Origin: an uncultured Pelagibacteraceae bacterium | Lineage (GTDB): Bacteria > Pseudomonadota > Alphaproteobacteria > Pelagibacterales > Pelagibacteraceae | DNA length: 64,000 bases | Reading direction: 5' to 3' | Assembly (NCBI GenBank): GCA_902619675.1 | Contig: CACNFA010000004.1 | Span: 1-64,000, forward strand | Part shown: piece after piece, positions 57,978 through 64,000 of the stretch | Position numbering within the stretch: position 1 is the first letter of the stretch | How the letters are laid out: every line of letters starts with the position of its first letter | The notes under the pieces: model-generated | What the model saw: the letters and a program-made list of their open reading frames with translations, nothing else | Database searches by the model: none | What the model was told of the DNA's origin: nothing | Made by a program: the position numbers and the translations under genes

Positions 57978-58800
57978 AACATTCTAAAGTATTTTTTAAC
58001 AGACAAGCTATTGTCATTGGCCCTACTCCTCCGGGGACCGGAGTTATTGCTTTTGCTTTATTTCTTAAATCGTCAAAACTTACATCTCCAATAATTTTTT
58101 CACCCACTTTATTTATACCAACATCAATAATAATTATATTATCTTTCACCCAGTCTTTTTTTACTAAATTTGGAACACCAACTGCTGCTACTAGTATATC
58201 GGCTTTAAGACACTCTTTTTGTAGATTTTTTGTTTTTGAATGAACTATTGTCACAGTACAATTTTCTTTTAATAATAGTTGAGCCATGGGTTTACCATTT
58301 AGATTTGATCTGCCAATTATGACTGCATGTTTTCCTGAAAGATTTTTTTCTACCTGTTTAATTAGCAGTAAGCATCCCAAAGGTGTACATGGAACAATAG
58401 ATTTATAGCCAGATGATAGATTGCCAACATTTATTGGATTAAAACCATCTACATCTTTTGATGGATGTATTGCATTGATAATTTTTTCTTTACTAATCTG
58501 ATTAGGTAATGGAAGTTGAACTAAAATCCCAGATGTATTCTCATCTTTGTTAAGCTCATCAATCTTCATTAAGACATCTTTCTCGCTGACATTTTTGGGA
58601 TATTGAATGATTTTAGAACTTATTCCGACTTCTCGAGCACTTTTTTCCTTATTTTTAACATAAATTTTGCTCGGAGCTAAATCTCCAATTAAAATAACTG
58701 AAAGACTAGGAGTTTTAGCAGTTTTCTTTTTCAATTCAGAAATTTCTTTTTTTATTTCATTTCGTATTAATTCTGCTTCTTTTTTTCCATCAATAATCAT
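57958..58800 (-). CDS. folD: Methylenetetrahydrofolate dehydrogenase / cyclohydrolase
   Basis: Bifunctional one-carbon enzyme, 280 aa. The active-site Lys is in SKIYVKNKEKSAREVGI, GILVQLPLP follows, and the NADP site is VIIGRSNLNGKPMAQLLL. PVPGGVGPMTIACLLKNT is the C-terminal signature. It overlaps yggT by 4 bp. Confidence 0.97.
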   Translation of the reverse strand: MIIDGKKEAELIRNEIKKEISELKKKTAKTPSLSVILIGDLAPSKIYVKNKEKSAREVGISSKIIQYPKNVSEKDVLMKIDELNKDENTSGILVQLPLPNQISKEKIINAIHPSKDVDGFNPINVGNLSSGYKSIVPCTPLGCLLLIKQVEKNLSGKHAVIIGRSNLNGKPMAQLLLKENCTVTIVHSKTKNLQKECLKADILVAAVGVPNLVKKDWVKDNIIIIDVGINKVGEKIIGDVSFDDLRNKAKAITPVPGGVGPMTIACLLKNTLECFKAHQL

Positions 58801-59093
58801 CTTAAAAATAATCCTGGTGCGAACATCTCAAAAATTAAATTTCTAAAAAACATTAAACCCAATATTAGTATTACTGGTGAAATATCTATTGATCCCAAAT
58901 TAGGTAAAAATTTTCTAATAAAATTCAAAGGTGGAGCTGTAAGTTTGTAGGAAATGTCTAAAACAGTATAAACAAACCTGTTGCTGGTATTTAAAACATT
59001 AAAAGCTACCAACCAACTAAAAATTACATGAATAATTAATACCCATATGTAAAGACTAATAATATTGTCAAAGAGAATTAAAATTGATTTCAT
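58797..59093 (-). CDS. yggT: YggT family membrane protein
   Basis: 98 aa with two YggT-type hydrophobic segments; DISYKLTAPPLNFIRKFLPNLGSIDISPVI is the family signature. Role unclear; related proteins are linked to osmotic stress and, in plants, to cytochrome and nucleoid assembly. Four-base overlaps with both neighbours. Confidence 0.88.
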   Translation of the reverse strand: MKSILILFDNIISLYIWVLIIHVIFSWLVAFNVLNTSNRFVYTVLDISYKLTAPPLNFIRKFLPNLGSIDISPVILILGLMFFRNLIFEMFAPGLFLR

Positions 59094-60184
59094 GAATTTT
59101 TTTCCACATAAATTGATGTGCTAGGAAAAGCGAATGAAGCTTTGTTTTTTTCAACTATATTTTTGATTTTTACAGCTAAAATATCTTTAACTTTCATCCA
59201 TTCCAAATAATGCTTAGTTTTTGTAAAGCATATTAATTTTATATCTATTGAACTTGCGGCAAACTGTTCAATTTTTACTGAGAGAATTGTATTTTCTGAA
59301 GTGGAAAAATGTTCACTATTTTTAATATATTCTTCAATTTCTTTTTTAATGCTAGAAAGTTGCTCGCTAGTGGTTCTATATTCAAGACCTATTACCCAAC
59401 TAATTCTTCTATTTGTAATTTGAGAGTTATTAATGACTGCTTTCTCAGCAAATTGAAAATTTGGTATAGTAGCTAAAGATTTATCAAATCTTCTTACGAC
59501 AGTCGACCTGAAGCCAATGGACTCGACTGTGCCCTCTATTACATCCTCAACAAAAATCCAATCACCAACTTGAAATCTTCTTTCTACTAAAACTAAAATT
59601 CCTGATATTAAATTCTTAAATAAATCTTGAGCCCCTAAAGCGACTGCAACACCGAATAAACCTAAACCAGCAATAATCGGTCCAATTTTAATCCCCCAAA
59701 GTTCTAAAACTGCTGCCACACCTAATATAAAAATTAAAACCTTTATTGCTTTTATTATCCAGTTTACTAAATCGCGAGAAATCAAATCACCTATTGATTT
59801 AATTACTACTGAGAGCGGTCCAATTATTTGATGAAAAGTCCAAAAAATTAAAATTGTAATCAGTGAACGATTAATTGTTTCTAGAAATTCTGCTGCTTGT
59901 GACTCGATCGTTAAATAACTTGTAGATACAAAAAAACCTAAAACAATTGGAAAAAATTTTGCAGGCCCCTCCATCGCAAAAACCAATGAATTGTCAAAAT
60001 TATTTGTCGTTTTAGTCACATATTTCTCTAGTCGTTTAATAACAAACTTTGAGAAGACTCCTCTTAAAAACAAGAAAAATAAAAATATTAGTAAAGCAAT
60101 GACAATTTCAGAAATATTAACTCCAGAAATTCCCTTGTTCCAAACATCAAAAAATAAATCTTTAAAATTATCCAGTACTTCCAT
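59090..60184 (-). CDS. mscS: Small-conductance mechanosensitive channel (MscS family)
   Basis: 364 aa. Three to five N-terminal helices precede the pore helix GLGLFGVAVALGAQDLFKNLISG (TM3). The beta domain has QVGDWIFVEDVIEGTVESIGFRST. It opens under membrane tension to release solutes. Situated between yggT and hemD. Confidence 0.93.
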   Translation of the reverse strand: MEVLDNFKDLFFDVWNKGISGVNISEIVIALLIFLFFLFLRGVFSKFVIKRLEKYVTKTTNNFDNSLVFAMEGPAKFFPIVLGFFVSTSYLTIESQAAEFLETINRSLITILIFWTFHQIIGPLSVVIKSIGDLISRDLVNWIIKAIKVLIFILGVAAVLELWGIKIGPIIAGLGLFGVAVALGAQDLFKNLISGILVLVERRFQVGDWIFVEDVIEGTVESIGFRSTVVRRFDKSLATIPNFQFAEKAVINNSQITNRRISWVIGLEYRTTSEQLSSIKKEIEEYIKNSEHFSTSENTILSVKIEQFAASSIDIKLICFTKTKHYLEWMKVKDILAVKIKNIVEKNKASFAFPSTSIYVEKNS

Positions 60185-60886
60185 TTAAGTATTCTTTAGT
60201 TTAAGTATTTCGCTTCCAGCTTCGAAAACTTCTAATTTTTTCCAACCAGATTGTTTAAATGTATTCAAAACTTTTTCACTTATACACATAACTCTCGAGT
60301 CTGTCATCAGCCCTTTGAGTGAATATTTTTTAGTTAAATCAATAAAGCTTTCTGCACTTCTTTTTGAATAAACAAAAATTATGTCAGGAGGATGATTAAT
60401 GATTAAATTATTTATATTTTTGTTTAATTCACTTATTTTTTTTGAGGTATAATTGATAATTTTTTCTATTAAAAAACCTTCTTTCTTTAATTCAATATCT
60501 AAGTCTGCTGAAATATTATCTCCACAAAAGTAAGCTAGAACCTTTTTTTTATCTAAATTATCTGAATTAGATATTATATTTTTAAGGGCATTAACTGTCC
60601 CGCCAGCTGAAATTGTATTGTTATAGCCTTGTTGTCTTGCAATTTTTTCAGTAATAGCACCAACACAAAAACAAAGTTTTTTTTTATCATCCTTTGATAG
60701 CCTTAGATTCCGTATTGCATTTGCGCTTGTAAATATAAATGCGCTATATTTTTCAGGGTCAATTGGCGAAAGACTATTAGAAGAAATTTTGAGTGTGGGA
60801 ACATGAATGATTTTGTGCCCAAGAGAAAATAATTTTCCCATTAAATCTTCAGAGTCTAAAAGTGGTCTTGTTATCAAAATATTCAT
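60185..60886 (-). CDS. hemD: Uroporphyrinogen-III synthase
   Basis: 233 aa, two-domain HemD fold; the family is poorly conserved. ITRPLLDSEDLMGKL at the start, FTSANAIRN and the PPDIIFVYSKRSAESFIDL segment fit it. The 4-bp overlap with hemC, which makes its substrate, supports the call. Confidence 0.88.
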   Translation of the reverse strand: MNILITRPLLDSEDLMGKLFSLGHKIIHVPTLKISSNSLSPIDPEKYSAFIFTSANAIRNLRLSKDDKKKLCFCVGAITEKIARQQGYNNTISAGGTVNALKNIISNSDNLDKKKVLAYFCGDNISADLDIELKKEGFLIEKIINYTSKKISELNKNINNLIINHPPDIIFVYSKRSAESFIDLTKKYSLKGLMTDSRVMCISEKVLNTFKQSGWKKLEVFEAGSEILKLKNT

Positions 60887-61800
60887 TTTTTTCTAAATTT
60901 TTCTCCAGCTAGATTCAATAATTTTTCACCAACACTTTTTCCAATAAAAGAAGCATCAGAGTCTCTACCAGTAAGTTCGTGTTCAAAACATTCTTCCCCG
61001 TTATCAGAAAAAAGTTGTGCCCTTAATTTTAGATTATTATCTTTTATTTCAGCTAACCCACCGATTGCGGTATCACAATCTCCTCCAATTGTTTGAAGCA
61101 TTTTTCTTTCAGCTTTTGCGCAAAGGCTTGTTTTACTATCATTGATTTTTTTTATCAAATTTTTGATTTTATCTTGTTTTCTGCACTGAACTGCGATTAT
61201 CCCTTGACCTATAGCAGGTAAAATATGTTTACTTTCAAAAATTATAGAAATCTTATCATCAAGTTTTAAAGATTTTACTCCAGCTGCAGCTAGAATTACT
61301 CCATCGAGATTGCTGTCATCAATTTTTTTTATTCTTGTATCTATGTTACCACGAATATTAATTATAGAAATTTTGTTATTGATCCTTTTTAATTGTAACT
61401 CTCTCCTTCTTGAACTTGAGCCAATTTTCACCCCATCTTTTAAATCATTAATGTTTTTGATTTTTTTACTTACTATTACATCTCTAAAATCATTTCGCTT
61501 AATATAAGCTGCGATCAAAAGTTTTTCATTCTCAGAAGCTTCCATATCTTTAAGTGAGTGAACAGCTATATCTATTTCTTTTCTAATTAAACTTTCCTCG
61601 ATTTCTTTGCAAAAAAGACTCTTTCCTCCTATTTTTGAAATTTTTTGGTTTGAATTTATATCTCCTGACGTTTTAATTACTTTTAATTTAATATTTTCAT
61701 CTCTGAGTTCATTGTTGCTTTTAATTAAGAGCTCTTTTACTCTAGTTACATATGCTAATGAGAGTTTACTTCCCCTGGATCCAATTGTAATTTTTGTCAT
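60883..61800 (-). CDS. hemC: Porphobilinogen deaminase
   Basis: 305 aa. GSRGSKLSLAYV at the N-terminus, CAVHSLKDME-type region AVHSLKDMEAS, and the dipyrromethane cofactor Cys C242 in GGDCDTAIGG. It makes hydroxymethylbilane for heme synthesis. It diverges from tsaD across 56 bp. Confidence 0.95.
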   Translation of the reverse strand: MTKITIGSRGSKLSLAYVTRVKELLIKSNNELRDENIKLKVIKTSGDINSNQKISKIGGKSLFCKEIEESLIRKEIDIAVHSLKDMEASENEKLLIAAYIKRNDFRDVIVSKKIKNINDLKDGVKIGSSSRRRELQLKRINNKISIINIRGNIDTRIKKIDDSNLDGVILAAAGVKSLKLDDKISIIFESKHILPAIGQGIIAVQCRKQDKIKNLIKKINDSKTSLCAKAERKMLQTIGGDCDTAIGGLAEIKDNNLKLRAQLFSDNGEECFEHELTGRDSDASFIGKSVGEKLLNLAGEKFRKK

Positions 61801-61815
61801 TAATTGATTATATAT

Positions 61816-61844
61816 TTGAAAATACTATTTTATACTATTTTAAT
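61816..61844 (+). promoter_or_regulatory. Possible tsaD promoter
   Basis: TTGAAA (61816-61821), 17-bp spacer, TTTAAT (61839-61844). Both hexamers are close to consensus, but the region is nearly all A/T, so chance matches are likely. The transcript would start only about 6 nt before the ATG, though an AGAGAG stretch (61851-61856) abuts the start. Confidence 0.28.
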
Positions 61845-61856
61845 TTATTAAGAGAG

Positions 61857-62933
61857 ATGACAAAAAAGATTACATTTTTAGGAATTGAAACAAGTTGCGA
61901 TGAAACTGCTGCTGCTATAATTAGAGAAAATAATAGAGGCACTGCTGATATTTTATCAAATATTGTTTCTAGTCAAATTTCTGAACATAAAAAATTTGGG
62001 GGTGTAGTGCCAGAATTAGCTGCTAGAGCTCATTTAGAAAATATTGAGTACATAATTAATTCCGCGTTAAAAGATAGTAAAATCAACTTAGACGAAATTG
62101 ATGGAATAGCTGCAACGGCTGGCCCTGGATTAGTTGTATGTTTGTCAATTGGACTCAACATTGGTAAATCGATCGCTACGTTTTCAAATAAACATTTCAT
62201 AGCTGTAAATCATCTTGAGGGTCATGCTTTGAGTCCAGGGTTAGAAACTAACGTTAAATTTCCTTATTTGCTTCTATTAATATCTGGAGGTCACACTCAG
62301 TTTTTAATTGTTAAAGATGTTAATGAATACGAACAACTTGGAACAACTATTGATGACGCATTAGGTGAAGCTTTTGATAAAACTGCAAAAATGCTCGATC
62401 TTGGTTATCCAGGTGGACCTAGTGTGGAGAAATTTGCTAAGCTAGGAGATAAAAAATTTTTTAAACTTCCAGAACCAATAATAAATAAGGCAGGATGTAA
62501 TTTATCTTTTGCAGGGCTTAAAACTGCAGTTTTGCGAGAGAGTTTAAAGATTAATGAAAATAAAAAAATGAAATATAATCTTGCTGCTTCTTTTCAAAAT
62601 ACAATAAATAACATTCTTCGAAAAAAAACAAAAATTGCGATAGAAATGTTTAAAGAAAAAACTCAATCAGAAGAAGTTAGGTTAATTGTTGCTGGAGGTG
62701 TAGCGGCTAATCAAACAATTAGAGAAAATTTATCGAATTTGTCTGACGAAATGAAAATTGAAACTATTTATCCTAATATAAAATTTTGTAGTGATAACGC
62801 AGCAATGATTGCTTGGGCTGGTATAAAAAGATTCAAAAAAAAATTATTAGATAAAATAGATGTCACTGCTAAGTCCAGATGGCCTTTGGATAAGAAAGCT
62901 CCCTATATGAAAGGACCAGGTTTAAAGTTGTGA
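61857..62933 (+). CDS. tsaD: tRNA threonylcarbamoyladenosine transferase TsaD
   Basis: 358 aa from MTKKITFLGIETSCDETAAA. This Met is chosen because it starts the conserved ASKHA fold; the frame opens 21 codons further upstream into the hemC promoter region. Metal ligands are H119 and H123 in NHLEGH. LISGGHTQ and GDALGEAFDKTAKMLDLGYPGGP are present. It makes t6A37 in ANN-reading tRNAs. Confidence 0.96.
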   Translation: MTKKITFLGIETSCDETAAAIIRENNRGTADILSNIVSSQISEHKKFGGVVPELAARAHLENIEYIINSALKDSKINLDEIDGIAATAGPGLVVCLSIGLNIGKSIATFSNKHFIAVNHLEGHALSPGLETNVKFPYLLLLISGGHTQFLIVKDVNEYEQLGTTIDDALGEAFDKTAKMLDLGYPGGPSVEKFAKLGDKKFFKLPEPIINKAGCNLSFAGLKTAVLRESLKINENKKMKYNLAASFQNTINNILRKKTKIAIEMFKEKTQSEEVRLIVAGGVAANQTIRENLSNLSDEMKIETIYPNIKFCSDNAAMIAWAGIKRFKKKLLDKIDVTAKSRWPLDKKAPYMKGPGLKL

Positions 62934-63346
62934 GACAGCACTGGCTACTTAAATCTGAGCCAGATGTTTGGTCGCTAGATCAGCAAATAAAAACTGGCGC
63001 CAAAGGTGTTGCATGGGATGGGGTAAGAAATTATCAAGCAGCAAATAATCTTAAAAGAATGAGAGTCGGAGACCTATGTTTTTTTTACCATTCAAATATC
63101 GGTAAAGAAATAGTGGGGGTAGTAAAAGTAATCAAATCTGCTTTCATCGATAAAACTGACAAAAAAAAGAGGTTTGTTGCCGTTCAAGTTAGGTTTGTAG
63201 AAAAATTTAGAACACCAGTAGCCCTAAAAACAATTAAAAAAACCAAGAAAATTTCTCATTTACCGCTCATAAAACAAAGCAGATTGTCAGTAATGCCTAT
63301 AGATTATAAAAGCTGGAAAATTATTTATAACATGGGTAAAGTATAA
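62930..63346 (+). CDS. EVE-domain protein
   Basis: 138 aa EVE (PUA-like) domain: HWLLKSEPDVWSLD at the start, WDGVRNYQAANNLKRMRVGD, and CFFYHSNIGKEIVGVVKV. EVE proteins bind modified bases in DNA or RNA; the exact ligand of housekeeping members is uncertain. GTG start within a 4-bp overlap (GTGA) with tsaD. This neighbourhood recurs in alphaproteobacteria. Confidence 0.92.
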   Translation: MRQHWLLKSEPDVWSLDQQIKTGAKGVAWDGVRNYQAANNLKRMRVGDLCFFYHSNIGKEIVGVVKVIKSAFIDKTDKKKRFVAVQVRFVEKFRTPVALKTIKKTKKISHLPLIKQSRLSVMPIDYKSWKIIYNMGKV

Positions 63347-63354
63347 ATAAATTT

Positions 63355-63359
63355 AGAGG
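63355..63359 (+). promoter_or_regulatory. Shine-Dalgarno for the acs reading frame
   Basis: AGAGG at 63355-63359, six T, then GTG at 63366. An in-frame TAG at 63354-63356 closes the frame upstream, so this GTG is the first possible start. The site supports translation of the Lys/Arg-rich tail. Confidence 0.6.
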
Positions 63360-63365
63360 TTTTTT

Positions 63366-64000
63366 GTGACTAAAAAGAAAAAAAGAAAAAAGAAAAAATC
63401 CAAAAAGGCAAAAAGGTCTAGAATACTGTCTAGAAGACCTAAAAAAACTAGAAAGAAAACTAGAAAATCAAAAAAATTCGGAAAAAGGTCTAAAAAATCA
63501 AATAGAAAGAGCAGTACTCGTAGAAAAGGAAAGAGAGTACGAAAAATTAACTTTAAATCTCCTACCTACTCTAAAGATAATGAGGGAAATCCATTAATTA
63601 AAGTGTCAGATAGTTGGGCAAATCATGCTTACGTTAATGAATCAAAATATAAAAAAAAATACAAGCTCTCAATTAAGGAAAATGATAAATTTTGGGCAAA
63701 AGAGGGAAAAAGAATTTCCTGGATGAAAAAATATACAAAGATTAAAGATATTAAATATAGTAAAGATGAAGTAAAGATAAAATGGTTTTATGATGGTACT
63801 CTTAACGCTTCAGTAAATTGTATAGACAGACATTTGAAAAAAAATCCAAGTAAGACAGCAATCATTTGGGTAGGTGATGATCCAGCTGATAATAAAAAGA
63901 TTTCTTATAAAGAATTGTACCAAAATGTCTGTAAAGCCGCTAATGGCCTAAAAAGTTTAGGTATCCAAAAAGGAGATAGAGTAACAATTTATCTAACTAT
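63366..64000 (+). CDS. acsA: Acetyl-CoA synthetase with Lys/Arg-rich N-terminal tail, 3' end beyond window
   Basis: The open frame runs from GTG 63366 to the window end (211 codons seen). From about residue 84 it matches the N-terminus of AMP-forming acetyl-CoA synthetase: SWANHAYV, then IKWFYDGTLNASVNCIDRHL, AIIWVGDDP and GDRVTIYLT. Residues 1-60 contain 38 Lys/Arg and no acidic residue; the first Asp is residue 71. Such a tail is not a usual part of the enzyme. A later in-frame GTG at 63603 (residue 80) could give a normal-length protein, but lacks a nearby Shine-Dalgarno. Acs activates acetate for the TCA cycle. Confidence 0.85.
   Translation, partial: MTKKKKRKKKKSKKAKRSRILSRRPKKTRKKTRKSKKFGKRSKKSNRKSSTRRKGKRVRKINFKSPTYSKDNEGNPLIKVSDSWANHAYVNESKYKKKYKLSIKENDKFWAKEGKRISWMKKYTKIKDIKYSKDEVKIKWFYDGTLNASVNCIDRHLKKNPSKTAIIWVGDDPADNKKISYKELYQNVCKAANGLKSLGIQKGDRVTIYLT

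Noticed and set aside
61794..61856. Longer start for tsaD
   Set aside because: The extra residues precede the conserved fold, overlap the hemC start and occupy the promoter region; ATG 61857 has an adjacent purine-rich site.

Overview
The window looks like a low-GC, very compact alphaproteobacterial chromosome, most likely SAR11 (Pelagibacterales) or a close relative. The base composition is strongly AT-rich by eye (not counted). Genes abut or overlap by 1 to 20 bp, and no gene-free stretch reaches 300 bp; the largest are about 174 bp (52501-52674) and 164 bp (32150-32313). Gene orders such as priA-atpHAGDC, sucCDAB-lpdA, ffh-rpsP-trmD-rplS and tsaD-EVE-acs are familiar from alphaproteobacteria. 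No rRNA, tRNA, IS element, phage gene or CRISPR array was seen.

Layout. 1-1404 (+): 3' part of a ctpA-type protease, then rppH. 1394-15926 (-): the F1 ATP synthase operon atpHAGDC, priA, and the 2-oxoglutarate dehydrogenase / succinyl-CoA synthetase genes sucC, sucD, sucA, sucB, lpdA. 16017-19178: three cell-envelope genes (GT2 glycosyltransferase, polytopic GT-C-like protein, methyltransferase) that interrupt the TCA block. 19170-32149 (-): mdh, mmsA, sdhB, sdhA, sdhD, sdhC, asd, leuB, leuD, leuC, rplS, trmD, rpsP, ffh, transcribed from ffh towards mdh. 32314-34054 (+): dapF, ftsY. 34037-47836 (-): a catabolic cluster with an FMN 2-hydroxyacid oxidase, aminotransferase, glycolate oxidase glcDEF, 2-hydroxyacid dehydrogenase, TRAP transporter dctPQM, amidase, a tiny membrane protein, an EamA exporter and an alpha/beta hydrolase. 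47842-52500 (-): cytochrome c maturation genes ccmCDEFGH followed by a PagL-like lipid A deacylase. 52675-57977: hspQ, yciB, DUF2794, a BI-1 family protein, aldo/keto reductase, an IalB-like protein, argG and a PsiE-like protein. 57958-61800 (-): folD, yggT, an mscS-type channel, hemD, hemC. 61857-64000 (+): tsaD, an EVE-domain protein and the 5' part of acetyl-CoA synthetase, which runs off the window.

How the genes fit together. Most of the window is central metabolism: TCA enzymes, complex II and ATP synthase on one strand, with leucine and aspartate-family biosynthesis upstream in the same direction. The glycolate/hydroxyacid cluster reads as one uptake-and-oxidation unit for small carboxylic acids. 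A strong hairpin-plus-T-run after dctP probably raises the level of the binding protein relative to its membrane subunits.

Most unusual features. (a) Acetyl-CoA synthetase appears to start with a 60-residue tail in which 38 residues are Lys or Arg. (b) Ribosomal protein S16 has a long charged tail containing two exact 57-bp tandem repeats; L19 in the same operon also has a charged tail, and rimM is missing between rpsP and trmD. (c) The ffh-dapF spacer holds three consecutive hairpins and may be a structured leader or small RNA. (d) The hspQ-ccmC spacer contains another long hairpin. (e) All six convergent gene pairs overlap or abut, with no room for ordinary terminators. Apart from these, the window is mostly ordinary core genome; I did not find a convincing wholly new multi-gene system.
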